In this document: positions 31,381-40,952 of the stretch, piece by piece | Layout: each line of letters begins with the position of its first letter | Position numbering within the stretch: the stretch's first letter is position 1 | Origin: Diplonema japonicum | Taxonomy: Eukaryota > Euglenozoa > Diplonemea > Diplonemida > Diplonemidae | Reading direction: 5' to 3' | Assembly (NCBI GenBank): GCA_964019335.1 | Contig: OZ025653.1 | Location: 666,057-730,056, forward strand | DNA: 64,000 nucleotides | The notes under the pieces: generated by a model | Databases searched by the model: none | Told to the model about the DNA's origin: nothing | What the model saw: the letters and a program-made list of their open reading frames with translations, nothing else | Made by a program: the position numbers and the translations under genes

Positions 31381-32031
31381 TCAAGCAACACAACAGCAGG
31401 AGGCGTTTTGTTCAGCCGAACTCGAGCGGTCGGGGTTCTCTTTGTTTTCTTTTTGGGGTACATTCACCTCTTTCTTCTTCTTCTTCTTCTTCTTTTTTCT
31501 TTTTTTTCTCTTCTTCCTTTTCCCTTTCTCAACACCGTCGCTTTCCTGATCAGAACACTCAACCACCATAGGAGCCACGCTTGAGAAGCCCACTTTCTGC
31601 TTGGGCAGGCTTGGAGCAGCTGCTTTGATGTTCTTCAGTTTTTCATAATCGCCAACATAAAAGGCAGGTGCTTGCTTTACTGCGTTGCCACTAGGGTGAT
31701 GCCACAGCGTGAACCTTTCGGTGGCTATCTGGCCTTCTTCGAGCTGTTTCTCAAGGATACGCCTGCCGCCAGGGTGCTTGGCCTCCTTGCGCATGAAGCT
31801 GCCGAGGTCAAACACCATCCCCCCGATCACGACCCAGTCCTTATTCACAGCCAAGGTCTCCTTAGGGACGATGCGGCGTGCCTTCCCAGAGCTGTTCACT
31901 GCATCTTCCAATAGCTTCAGAACCTCTGCCTCCTTTGTGTTCCCTATTGGTTGCCGGTTGTCGTCTTCTACGTTCTTCTCTTCATCTTCTTCGAAAAGCT
32001 GGGTGTCTGTTGAATCACGGCGGCCTGTCAT
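31381..32031 (-). CDS. Cytochrome b5-like heme-binding protein with poly-Lys tract and CaaX-like end
   Basis: A 216-residue protein. Residues 63-135 follow the cytochrome b5 pattern: VVIGGMVFDLGSFMRKEAKH, with HPGG giving the first heme ligand (His86), and FTLWHHPSG giving a second His (111 or 112), then APAFYVGDY. Small b5 domains shuttle electrons to desaturases, hydroxylases or reductases. Unusually, no hydrophobic anchor follows. Instead there is a run of about 17 Lys/Arg residues encoded by (GAA)n/A-rich DNA, and the protein ends CCCVA, so the last four residues fit a CaaX box. Lipid modification plus the basic tract could attach it to an acidic membrane surface; this is inference. Confidence 0.75.
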   Translation of the reverse strand: MTGRRDSTDTQLFEEDEEKNVEDDNRQPIGNTKEAEVLKLLEDAVNSSGKARRIVPKETLAVNKDWVVIGGMVFDLGSFMRKEAKHPGGRRILEKQLEEGQIATERFTLWHHPSGNAVKQAPAFYVGDYEKLKNIKAAAPSLPKQKVGFSSVAPMVVECSDQESDGVEKGKRKKRKKRKKKKKKKKKEVNVPQKENKENPDRSSSAEQNASCCCVA

Positions 32032-32118
32032 TTCCTGCTCGCATAGTGGTGTCCCTCCCCTCCCCCTTCACTGGGGTTGGCGGGGAAGTTTTTTTATTTT
32101 TATTTTTTTTTTTTTCTT

Positions 32119-33243
32119 CTAAAAACTTTTTATGTTTCTCCCCACTAGTCTGTCGACATCAGCCAAACCTGTCACATCATGCTGCTCCAGCCAAGACGCC
32201 ACTGCTAGCCGTAGGTGGTTCCCGTGCTCAATGGAGGTTTTCCCCCATTCTGGAATACTCCACGGGACGTTGGATCTGCTCACCGAAGGTGGCTGCAACC
32301 CAAGCCGGATCCCCATGGGTTTACGGTGTGCAAAGGGTTTGACCAGTTCCGGTGTGGCCCCCGCGGCTAGGCGTGGGCGCTTGACTCGTTCATGCAGCCA
32401 CTCATTGACGCCAGATTGGTACGGGTGCATCTCAACAGGGCGGAACTGTTTCTTACAGATTCTCTCAATACTGACAATGGTACCGGGCACGGAGTATGTG
32501 AAGGTGCCCTCGTGGCACGGGAGTGCAATGGTCACGAAAGGGGAAGGAAGACACCCAGACACAGTGCAGCATGAAATGCAAGGGTGGTCCTCACAGAACG
32601 TTACCCTGAGTGTGTCCGGAAGGGACATCGAAGGTGGCTCCCCAACCCACACCACACCAGGTACTTCGATTCTCAAAACCCCTGCATCGTAGCCTGGTAA
32701 CGGGACGGCCTTGATGATGTATGAAGCAGCAGGGGGCAGCCTTGGCTTGATGGGTGCTTGTGACGATGGTTGCACGGGTTTCTCCATGAATGTGGGTATA
32801 AGGGGGTGTGCTTTTCTCTTTGCTTTCTTTAAAGGAACGGAAACCTTTGGGGTGGCAGCCTCTTCTTTTTGCTCCTCTGGCTTCCCGTATGTTTGTACCA
32901 GTTTTTTTTTTCGTTTCTCCCACGTCTCGTTGTCCTTCGCCATGGCGTCTATCTCTTTCAGGAACGCTTTGTAGGCTAGTTGTTCCCATCCCTGCTGTCC
33001 CCTGCCAGCTCCTTTGCAAAAGATTCCTTGTCTCAGACGCCGTTGGATTTCCTCCCCCACGCCCTCCACGCCCTCAATGCTGTCCAAGAATACTCTGTCC
33101 AGAAGCCAGTGTTCGATATTTTCGATGCGCTCATGCTCTCCCAATAGATCGTTTACGTCACATTTTGCCAGATGCTGATTGCATTTTTCGACGCTGCTAC
33201 AAGACTTGCTGCACAGGGGGCATCGTAGGGTCCCTTCTTTCAT
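32119..33243 (-). CDS. Protein with N-terminal C2HC zinc finger, otherwise unrecognised
   Basis: A 374-residue single-exon protein. The N-terminus has CX2C-X12-HX3C (C8, C11, H24, C28; CPLC through HLAKC), the spacing of Rad18/UBZ4-type fingers that bind ubiquitin. Residues 40-130 are helical and charged, 130-180 are Pro/Lys-rich linker (KKAKRK may be a nuclear signal), and the rest looks like beta-rich globular sequence with five cysteines in the middle. A role in ubiquitin-linked DNA repair would fit the finger but is speculation. It lies 87 nt upstream of the cytochrome b5-like start in transcription order. Confidence 0.65.
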   Translation of the reverse strand: MKEGTLRCPLCSKSCSSVEKCNQHLAKCDVNDLLGEHERIENIEHWLLDRVFLDSIEGVEGVGEEIQRRLRQGIFCKGAGRGQQGWEQLAYKAFLKEIDAMAKDNETWEKRKKKLVQTYGKPEEQKEEAATPKVSVPLKKAKRKAHPLIPTFMEKPVQPSSQAPIKPRLPPAASYIIKAVPLPGYDAGVLRIEVPGVVWVGEPPSMSLPDTLRVTFCEDHPCISCCTVSGCLPSPFVTIALPCHEGTFTYSVPGTIVSIERICKKQFRPVEMHPYQSGVNEWLHERVKRPRLAAGATPELVKPFAHRKPMGIRLGLQPPSVSRSNVPWSIPEWGKTSIEHGNHLRLAVASWLEQHDVTGLADVDRLVGRNIKSF

Positions 33244-33507
33244 TTGGGAGGGTAAAAAAAAAACCCCCCCTTTTGCAGTGGATCAAATTCACGACGTGAC
33301 AGATCGTACATTCAAAAAGAAATCCATAAAACATCTAGTAAAAACGAGGGGGAGGGAGGGGGGGAACCCAGTTGAAAAAAAAAGGCCGAATCTAGATCAA
33401 GAAAAAAAAAAGAAAAAAAAAAGAAAGATCACTATGATGGAGGGGAGAGAGTGCTAGCAAACAACCCACCATAAGAAGAAGCAAAAAAGAAAGACCAATC
33501 CCTCTTT

Positions 33508-34923
33508 TCACTTCCCATCCATGAATTCGCCAATTGGCTTATCATACGCCATGTATTTTGTCTTCTTAGCCCAATACGTATCACCGTGGCCTGCTGCCAC
33601 TCGTATCTTGTAAGCCACCTGGTAGTGGTGCTGTGCCGTGTATGCTTCGCCTCTGCCGTGGTGGATCTGGGCAAGGAACTCGTTGTATTGAGCAAGCACA
33701 GGGTCGATCTTCGTAAAGATACGCTCGGCACACTTGAGGAGGGCCTCAGCCATGTTGGCGGCGAATTCGCCATCTTTGTTTACCCAGGCCTTCTGCGACC
33801 ACTGGTCGAGCTTCCTGAAGCACAGGTAGTGCGTGTAGTGCATGACATCGTCCCCCATTAACTGCGAGAGGCCTTTCCATTTGTCAGCTTTCACCACACG
33901 TAGTTTCTTTTCCGCTTCAAGGCAGTCTTGTATCCTTTCTGTTTCGAGCATCACGCCGCATTGCATGCACCGCCAGTCCTCCTCCCGCAGTCCCTCCCCG
34001 ATGGGCGAGATCACCCCAACGTTCTTGTCGCACAACCAGCACTTGAACCCTCTCGCTGTGTCAAACTCATTGCACGCCGAGCAGTTACACACGAAGCCGT
34101 ATCGTTCTTTCAACACCGCCTTCCTCTCCGCAGTGGGTTGGTACCCCGAGATGTACGAGATCGATATCCGGTCGCCTGCTTGGATGTGGTGCAGAGCTCT
34201 GTACTGAACACGCGACGCCCATGCGTCATCAGGGTGGTCGAGGAACAGGAACGTGCAGTTCGGCTTGCAGTGATGCTCTGCAAGACGGGCAAAGGGGTAC
34301 ACAGCAGTGTGCCCTTTACCAACATTGCACGTGATGGAGTTTGTGTCATGCGCCCTGATAATCTGCACGATGTCCTTTATGCTAAGGATGTCTTCGTACG
34401 AGGAAGGAATGCAGTCGTGGATGGCAGACGCTACCAGCGTGGTGTTCGCCAGGTCTTCCTTGTTGAGAGGTGTCACCTTCCAGTTCAGAATGTCCCATAA
34501 AAGCGATCCTGATTCACGGGTTTCTGTTTTTGCGGCTTGCAAAAAGCGTGCGATGAGCTGCCCGTACCCTTGCTCGATGGCTTTTTCGCCGTACTGAGCT
34601 TTCATCTTCACTAAGAGGCCGTGGATAGGTGTGTGGAGATACAAGTCAAGATCCCAAGGAACCTGCAGCAAAGCAGTGTCCTCTAGCACGCAGTCTCCAG
34701 GCTCGAAGTCCTGCTGTGCCACTAAATATTTACCCATCTCGTCATCCTCGCCCACCCAGCATTTTGCCTTCTCTGTTTTGTCATCCGTGTACTCTGCGCT
34801 GAGCCACCCAGGAGGCGCTATCGGGTACATCGGTGGGATGGACTCCGTGTCGATGGTCCCTTCGTTCGTGGGCAACACCTTCGGCTTCGCCAACTGCTCC
34901 GAGAATGACAACTCCTCCGACAT
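33508..34923 (-). CDS. SET-domain (SMYD-like) lysine methyltransferase
   Basis: A 471-residue protein from the ATG at 34923, which is preceded by a clear acceptor (TTTGTCACACAG then GCCGCCAAG). The split SET domain spans about residues 50-300: the SAM-binding loop near DEMGKYLVA, the pseudo-knot AEHHCKPNC, and ISISYI with the catalytic tyrosine. It is followed by the post-SET Cys cluster RYGFVCNCSAC and further CxxC pairs (CWLC, CMQC). The C-terminal 150 residues are helical and TPR-like, as in SMYD proteins. No MYND finger is evident between the SET halves. Such enzymes mono- or trimethylate lysines of histones or cytosolic proteins; the target is unknown. An in-frame non-ATG extension upstream is rejected because it would span the acceptor. 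Confidence 0.85.
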   Translation of the reverse strand: MSEELSFSEQLAKPKVLPTNEGTIDTESIPPMYPIAPPGWLSAEYTDDKTEKAKCWVGEDDEMGKYLVAQQDFEPGDCVLEDTALLQVPWDLDLYLHTPIHGLLVKMKAQYGEKAIEQGYGQLIARFLQAAKTETRESGSLLWDILNWKVTPLNKEDLANTTLVASAIHDCIPSSYEDILSIKDIVQIIRAHDTNSITCNVGKGHTAVYPFARLAEHHCKPNCTFLFLDHPDDAWASRVQYRALHHIQAGDRISISYISGYQPTAERKAVLKERYGFVCNCSACNEFDTARGFKCWLCDKNVGVISPIGEGLREEDWRCMQCGVMLETERIQDCLEAEKKLRVVKADKWKGLSQLMGDDVMHYTHYLCFRKLDQWSQKAWVNKDGEFAANMAEALLKCAERIFTKIDPVLAQYNEFLAQIHHGRGEAYTAQHHYQVAYKIRVAAGHGDTYWAKKTKYMAYDKPIGEFMDGK

Positions 34924-34932
34924 CTTGGCGGC

Positions 34933-34962
34933 CTGTGTGACAAAGGTAACAACAGAAAAGAG
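34933..34962 (-). other. Probable trans-splice acceptor of the SET gene
   Basis: The minus strand reads a pyrimidine-rich CTTTTCTGTTGTTACCTTTG then TCACACAG, 9 nt before the ATG and within the 58-nt gap to the upstream gene. No room exists for a separate promoter and terminator. Confidence 0.65.
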
Positions 34963-34981
34963 AAAGTTTGCAAACACTTAA

Positions 34982-35416
34982 CTATGACTTAAAGAAACCC
35001 CCACGCAACACTGCCTCGAGCCCGTGTGCACCCGCGAACCCTTCATACCACTTCCGCTCCCTGCTGACTTTGTGCATTCTATGTAAATACAATGCGTAGC
35101 CCCCTTGAGGGCGGGACGTGTTGACATGTTCCGTACTCTGCAGCTCACGGTTGTGAAGACACAGTTTGTCGTGTGACCGGGAGCCGAGGAGGGGCATTAG
35201 GTGTGTAGTCTTTGTATCGCGAAGTTTCCTGGTGTTTCTGAAAGGCGCTGTAGTTTCGATAGGAATGGAAGGCGCCTGTGCTAAGATGGGGAGTGTTCTC
35301 TTCACTCTTCGTGGTTTGTTCCTGATCGGGTGGAGCAACTCTTCTGTGGTCACACCGAAGAACGCTTCAGTGTCGTGAGTTCGCTCTCTCCTGAAGCTAA
35401 TAACATTTTCGCTCAT
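34982..35416 (-). CDS. Hypothetical 144-residue basic protein
   Basis: A single frame starting MSENVISFRRERTHD, rich in Arg, Lys and His, without membrane segments or known domains. Its stop is only 58 nt from the next start. An alternative model exists: an ATG 13 nt upstream followed after two bases by GTATGAG...CTTCAG, a 28-nt intron that would replace the first residues by MWRERTHD in the same frame. Both models end alike. I do not recognise a family. The tail GFAGAHGLEAVLRGGFF is the only hydrophobic part. Confidence 0.55.
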   Translation of the reverse strand: MSENVISFRRERTHDTEAFFGVTTEELLHPIRNKPRRVKRTLPILAQAPSIPIETTAPFRNTRKLRDTKTTHLMPLLGSRSHDKLCLHNRELQSTEHVNTSRPQGGYALYLHRMHKVSRERKWYEGFAGAHGLEAVLRGGFFKS

Positions 35417-35508
35417 ACCACATGACCCCTACAACGGTGACATGAAGGCAAAAGAGAGGGAAAAAAAGGGGGGGGGAATGAGAACAAGAACCTAAGACAA
35501 GTAATATG

Positions 35509-36156
35509 CTACAGAATAGTGCAACACAAGGTGTTGTCTCTAGGCTTCTGTGGTGTAAAATCATCCTCATCATCAGGATCCTCATCATCGGCAGCTTCTG
35601 TGATAGCGTGCGGCTTCGGAACCGATCGGTTGGAAAAGAAGGAGTCGACGGGGAGGAAAATGAGATCAAGTGAGCGAACAAACAACAACTGCCACCCCAC
35701 AGGCACGCAGGCAAACATGATAATGTCCATAGGAAACCAGAAGGTTAAATTCCACATGTTGCAGTCCATAAAATCCGACTGGATAGTCTTCTTAACCTGT
35801 GTGTAGCCACCTGAAAGGAAGGCGTTCATCGACATATTTGCGAAGATATAAGGCATCTCACCAATCCAGTCCACCGCCGCCATCAGCACCAGTGTCCCGA
35901 ATGTTCTTTTTGGGAACCAGTAATCCAGAAGCTTGAACCATGCATGGAGCCATATGCCGGCAGGGATTGCGACTAAGGCGAACCTCCCTGTCCTTTGCCA
36001 ATCATAGACTTGTTGTTCTTTTTCTGCAAACGCTCCTGTCTTCATCTCGATTCCCTGGCACACCCCGTCACTAAGAGCCCACATCACGCTACTCACAGCC
36101 GCATCATACCCGAACCCCGTGACCCCTGCATGACCATGGGCAACGGCACGCGGCAT
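35509..36156 (-). CDS. Mpv17/PMP22 family membrane protein
   Basis: A 215-residue protein with about four membrane segments. Landmarks of the Mpv17/PMP22/Sym1 family are SDGVCQGIE early, the RTGRFALVAIPAGIWLHAWF helix with its small residues, and the C-terminal block WNLTFWFPMDIIMFACVP which corresponds to the family W-x-x-W-P signature. Members form channels in the mitochondrial inner membrane or peroxisomal membrane and affect metabolite balance. The tail is acidic (EDPDDEDD) and ends CCTIL; CTIL fits a geranylgeranyl-type CaaX box, which is not usual for this family. The start follows TTGTTGTTGTAG by five bases. Confidence 0.8.
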   Translation of the reverse strand: MPRAVAHGHAGVTGFGYDAAVSSVMWALSDGVCQGIEMKTGAFAEKEQQVYDWQRTGRFALVAIPAGIWLHAWFKLLDYWFPKRTFGTLVLMAAVDWIGEMPYIFANMSMNAFLSGGYTQVKKTIQSDFMDCNMWNLTFWFPMDIIMFACVPVGWQLLFVRSLDLIFLPVDSFFSNRSVPKPHAITEAADDEDPDDEDDFTPQKPRDNTLCCTIL

Positions 36157-36160
36157 TTAT

Positions 36161-36180
36161 CTACAACAACAAGGTCATCT
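36161..36180 (-). other. Probable trans-splice acceptor of the Mpv17-like gene
   Basis: ACCTTGTTGTTGTAG on the minus strand, then ATAA and the ATG. Confidence 0.55.
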
Positions 36181-36257
36181 CCTGTGTGCGTATCATTGCT
36201 CGGCACATTTCAGGGGGGGAAGGGGATGGGGGAAGTAAGGTACAGGGCAGAAGGTTT

Positions 36258-37400
36258 CTACTTCTTCCGCTCAGGCTTTTTTTTGCAGTGCTTTGACAGC
36301 ACCATGAACAATATCGTAAGAAAAAAGAACACGGCCAGCACGATACCCGTGAGGTTGAGCTGCCTGTCAGCAACAGGGTCGGTCAGGCGGTTCGCGTATG
36401 CAAGGGCATCGCGTAGGTCAGTTTGCGAGGTGCGGCGCTTCTTTTGTATACCAGAAAAGGGAGAATGCCCATTTCGTGCAGCTTCGCGTATCTTGTCTGC
36501 TACCTTTGCACAGGACAGCGATTGGTTCGAGCCGTGCTTTTGCGTGTACAGCTCGTTCACGATGTGGTGTTCTGGATGTTTGGGATTGAAGGCAATGACC
36601 CGCACCGCTTTGGGCCCCGTGTTGCGCAAGCGGGTCAGTGACTGCCGGTCGCCGTAATTTTTCATGTTTGGATGCAGACATCTTACTTGAAAACATTTCT
36701 GCACGTCTGTACCTCTAATAATATCAGGGGACTTTGCATCTGCTTCCCGCTCATTGAACAAACCAAGCCGCCACCCTGCTGCTGTGATAGGCACCGGGCG
36801 AGGCCGACGTGAGGGGAGCAGCGACTCGACACAGCTACTTAACGAGCTGTTCGTGCAAAATTTCATCAGTTTGCTGCGCTGAATGATGTAACCGGCGTGG
36901 AGGGGCTTCTTCCTCCGCTCCTTGCACCCAAAGTCGTACAAGTAGGCTTGCATCTCCAGCACAACGAAGTCTGAAGGATTGACACACTCTTGCATGATGC
37001 GCACTGCGTCGTTGCTTGGGATGTCGCTGGCATCCGTTAGCACCACCAGGTCTTCATCACCACCAGGAACGTAAAAACTGGTGTTTGCCACGATCTTCCC
37101 AATCCCGTACTGCCGCAGGTCCATACCCTCGTCGCCCATCCCCGCCATGCCCTCAAGAACTCCGTCCATTTCCTTCTGTCGTGCTAGCAGCATCGTCTCG
37201 TCACCTGCCTTCACGTTCAGCACCATCCCCCATGCTTTCAGTTTCTCTTTTCTCTTCCGCCACCCCATCGAATCACACAGATAATCCCCAGTCATAGTTT
37301 CCTCTCCTGGCTCTAAGTTCGCCATAATATTAATCAATACTATGCCACCCGCCACTGCCAGCAACACTTTCCTCCTCTCCTCCCATGGTGCCAGGTACAT
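36258..37400 (-). CDS. GT17-like glycosyltransferase with two membrane helices
   Basis: A 380-residue protein. A short cytosolic start (MYLAPWEERRK) precedes a membrane helix at residues 11-28, typical of a Golgi type II enzyme. The core has VVLTDASDIPSNDAV, which resembles the metal-binding DxDE-IP motif of family GT17 (beta-1,4-mannosyl-glycoprotein N-acetylglucosaminyltransferase, MGAT3-type), followed by an aromatic EMQAYLYDF segment as in GT17. A second hydrophobic helix lies close to the C-terminus (about residues 348-368) with a basic tail, which ordinary MGAT3 lacks. It likely transfers a sugar to glycoproteins in the Golgi; the exact donor and linkage are not certain. The start follows CACTTTCAG by three bases. 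Confidence 0.6.
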   Translation of the reverse strand: MYLAPWEERRKVLLAVAGGIVLINIMANLEPGEETMTGDYLCDSMGWRKRKEKLKAWGMVLNVKAGDETMLLARQKEMDGVLEGMAGMGDEGMDLRQYGIGKIVANTSFYVPGGDEDLVVLTDASDIPSNDAVRIMQECVNPSDFVVLEMQAYLYDFGCKERRKKPLHAGYIIQRSKLMKFCTNSSLSSCVESLLPSRRPRPVPITAAGWRLGLFNEREADAKSPDIIRGTDVQKCFQVRCLHPNMKNYGDRQSLTRLRNTGPKAVRVIAFNPKHPEHHIVNELYTQKHGSNQSLSCAKVADKIREAARNGHSPFSGIQKKRRTSQTDLRDALAYANRLTDPVADRQLNLTGIVLAVFFFLTILFMVLSKHCKKKPERKK

Positions 37401-37403
37401 CTC

Positions 37404-37420
37404 CTGAAAGTGTCTACAAT
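37404..37420 (-). other. Probable trans-splice acceptor of the GT17-like gene
   Basis: TAGACACTTTCAG on the minus strand, then GAG and the ATG. Confidence 0.55.
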
Positions 37421-37500
37421 ATAGAAGTGGACATCAAGAAAAAAAATAACATTACATTGTTAAGGTCCTCGGTCGGCAATTGCGGGCACCGTGGAAACGG

Positions 37501-40500
37501 CTAACTCTCGCCCAGTAAATGGAACATTGTGCGGTAACTGTCCTCTTTGTCTGCGACTGCCAGGCACGGGTTTTGCCTGTAAGGCCACTGGCTGAGGACC
37601 TGCTGGGTGGCGTTGATCACAGTACGGTACCATAAGGGGTTTGCAGGACAGGTGTTTGTCCTCACGTCGCGGACGGCTTGAACAAATGCCCACGTGAAGA
37701 GGCCATAGTACTTGCCTTTGATAAATTTTTCAGCTGCCAATTCATTATCGCGGCAGGCTTGCAACAGCCACATCCCGCTGTGCTCCGTTGTCTCATCGTA
37801 GGTGGCGCCGGCCTGGTGCAGCAGGGAAGCCAGGCCGCCTAGATCCATGTCCCACTCCTTCATTTGCCTACTACTCACCTTTTTACACCTGCAATAACTG
37901 TGGAACGTCCCTTGTGGTGGTACCAAGCACCTGCTTTCCACCCTGTCGTCCCAGCCTTTTTTCAGACGCAACTGTTTCAATCGGTGGGCCGCACAGTGCA
38001 CGGCCTTCCCGCTCACTTCGTCCTCGTGGAATATCCCCCTCTGCACTGCTGTGTCCAGCGTGTTTGGCACGAAACAGCAGTCCAGGATGACCTGTGCTGG
38101 TGTGCGCAACGCGAATCATACCGTAATCTCTGTCCCCTTAGGCGCAGCTAGGTACAAATCTGTCCGGAGCTCAGAGAACTTGATGCAACGTTCCCTCCAA
38201 TCGTAATCACTGCGGCACGTGTGTGTGAATACAGACATACGTTGGCAGCAGACAGCAGTCGTACCCATCCGCTTCTGACAGCCCATAGTTGTTCATTCTA
38301 CTGCCGAGACCTGAGAAATAAAAAACAATATGATCCTTCGGCCTGCAACCATCAAGGAGCCATTTGATTCCCTTCCTGATGTTGTAGGCTGTGGGGTGCA
38401 CTGTATGGTCATTTTGTTCCGACTCGTTCAGGATCCTGATGCATTCAGGGCTTACGTGAAAGTGTTCTTGCAGGCACTCTGCCATGATTGCGGTATCATT
38501 GGCTGTGCCACGAAGAGAGTATTCACTGCTGTGGCATGCTGCACCCACAAGCAACGCCCTCAGTCGACCGGCACGAACCAAACTTGCGGGGGGGTTGCGA
38601 GATGTCGCGCGTTCTTGAATATTTTGCTGTTTCACGTTGTTGTGTCCAGTTGCCCTCAGGATAGAGGAGTTAAGAACTAGTGACCTGTGCTTGCTGCTGT
38701 AATAGCTAACAATGTAAAGACCTTTTACTTTTGGTGGCCTCAACAAAACAGTGCCTAGTGTGAAATCCTCCCTGCCGAGAGAATTCTCCAAGTCGGCCTC
38801 AGCGTGGATCTCGGTGCAGCCTTCGTCGAGGAGTACGAGCTTGTCAGAAGAGATAGGATACCCGCCCGTGATGTGGTAGGTGGCGATGATCATCTCTGAG
38901 AGAGGGATGGCCTTGGGTACCATGATGCTGCCCTTGAACTCTGTTCCGGGGTTCACGTGTAGGATGACGCCGTGCTTTTTTTGAGAGTGCTTATTGGCTA
39001 CGGGGCCGCTCTCTGTTTGGAGCGACCTCGCACTGCTGAGGAACCCCTCTCCGTCGTCGTCCGTAAGCTGAGACCGTGCCTTGCTCAGCTCCGACACAGC
39101 AAGCTGCTCTAAGGATTGCGCTTGTTCCACCGCAATCTCGTCGCACTTCACCACATTGAACTCATAGCTCACAACAGCACTCCAACACCCATGCCCAGTC
39201 GGCGTAAGGTATCGTGCCTCATACACCCCCTCTGTCTCTATGGGCTGCAATTCCACCTTCCCACTAGCTACCCCGTCTACCCAGAAGGTTCGCATGGCAG
39301 GTGATTCACAAACACTATTGTAGTAGTTTGATGGCACATAGTCCCTGTCGCCGCTTTTGTAAATTGCAATGCAGTCCCTCTCGATAACAGATGGGTGGTC
39401 GAAGCCCGAGATGTTGTATAACAGGCATAAAGGCTTCATACAAGGCTGCCTCAGAGGTAGTGTCAGTGCCACTTGGAGAGACTTGACAGGGTACGTCCCA
39501 TCGCAAGGGGCCTGTACCTTGAACGATTCTGTCTTTGCTACTTCACGCTGCAGGAGCGACGACCAGTAGACAGCGATGTACTTGCCTGGGCGGTCGAACT
39601 GTACTTGGATGCAACCCTTGCTCCTTCGAGAGAACAGTACTTCCGACGCTTCGGCAAGCTCATCGTTGCCTCGTTCCACATAGCCGTCCTGCCCTGTGAT
39701 GGGCATCGAGCCGTACATGTTCATACTCTCGTCGTAGATGCGGTACCTGTCGGTGCTGAGGTGCACCAGCTCGTCGATGACCCAATGAATCTTCACTTTC
39801 TCGCCAACCGTTGAGACCAAGCTGTGCACGTCTACCATGAATGAAGCGTACTCGCCCACCACAAGCACGGACGGACCCTCTAGCACGAACTTCTGTAGTC
39901 TGTGAGAGAAATACCCCACTTCGTACCGACCTGCTTCATGCGGCACCTCTAGTTCGGCTCGCCACTTCGCAAGGATTGCCGTGGTGACCGTGCCGATGAA
40001 GTCTGTCTGCCGTGCAGCTTCAGGGCGTCCATATGGGTAAAGAAAAATGCAGTCCAGTTCCGACAAAACAGGCAGCCCTTCTGTAACGTCCCATGCTACA
40101 GTAATGACACCACCAACCTTCACGCCCACCTGGGGTACCCCTGGAAGTTCTAGTTTCCCCGTGACCGTCTGAGCAGAAATCGACTCCTGATTGGCCTCAC
40201 CACGCACCGTGAAGGTGTGGGACAATGCAACAGAGCGCAGAATACCAGTGCGGCAAGTTTTTAAGTAACGTATCTGGTAGTTGCCTGGGGTGCTGGGTGC
40301 CACGAAGGATAGTGAAGTGCAATCGAAGTCCTCTAGTAAGTCAGGCGTGGGTGCCAAAACTGTAAAAACAGAGGCCCCGAAAGGGGAAGCATTGTGCACG
40401 TTGATCCCATGATTGTCAGGATCGGTTGCCTGGTAGAGGGCGATGTAGCCTCCATAGAGGGACTTAGGGTTAAATGCTATGTCGATCCTCCCGTTGGGGG

Positions 40501-40873
40501 GCGTTTCTGCTTGTTTCACATCTATGTTCTGAGGGAGGCCGACTTTGGACCCTGCGACACGGAATGTCGACGAGAACACCCGTCGCTTGCTGGGGAAGTC
40601 ATACAGACAGACTACGTAGCTTCCTTCTGTCGACGGGGCGACGATAGTGCCTTCACCCATGGAGTAGCTGTCGTTGGGGGCTAGAGGACGGCAGTTCCAC
40701 ATCTGTTCGTATGATAAGAGAACGCCAGCAGTGTCAAAGACGCGTATTTCGTCATTCCCATTTGGCTGCCACTTTACATCAGCACCAACCAGCCACTTTA
40801 CCTTCACTGGGTGCTCTGTGCTCGCGATACAAGGGTCCAGCGTCAGCTGCGTGAACACTGAATCGGTTTCCAT
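37501..40873 (-). CDS. Six beta-sandwich (SKICH-like) repeats fused to an inactive-looking metacaspase domain
   Basis: A 1103-residue protein in exons 40873-38241, 38209-38122 and 38091-37501; the introns are only 31 and 30 nt (GTATGTCTG to CCGCAG; GTATGATTC to GCACAG). Residues 1-760 hold six copies of a ~120-residue beta-sandwich with the pattern D-xx-LY ... G-Y-xxRYL, resembling SKICH/CALCOCO domains. From about residue 770 the clan CD fold begins: RALLVGAACHSSEYSLRGT, ILNESEQND, HIVFYFSGLGSR, VILDCCF and, in the p10-like part, WLLQACRDNELAAEKF. The catalytic His of YSGHG is Leu856, while the Cys of DCCHS is kept (Cys913) but the following His is Phe914. It should therefore be non-proteolytic unless another residue substitutes, and may be a regulator of active caspase-like enzymes. 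Confidence 0.85.
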
Positions 40874-40884
40874 ATCATCTCCAC

Positions 40885-40910
40885 CTGTGAACATGAACAA
40901 GAAGTACTGG
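40885..40910 (-). other. Probable trans-splice acceptor of the metacaspase-like gene
   Basis: CTTCTTGTTCATGTTCACAG on the minus strand, 11 nt before the ATG, within the 79-nt gap after the calpain stop. Confidence 0.6.
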
Positions 40911-40952
40911 AAGAGCAACTTGTACAACAACAGGCACCTCAGAAGAGGTGCT

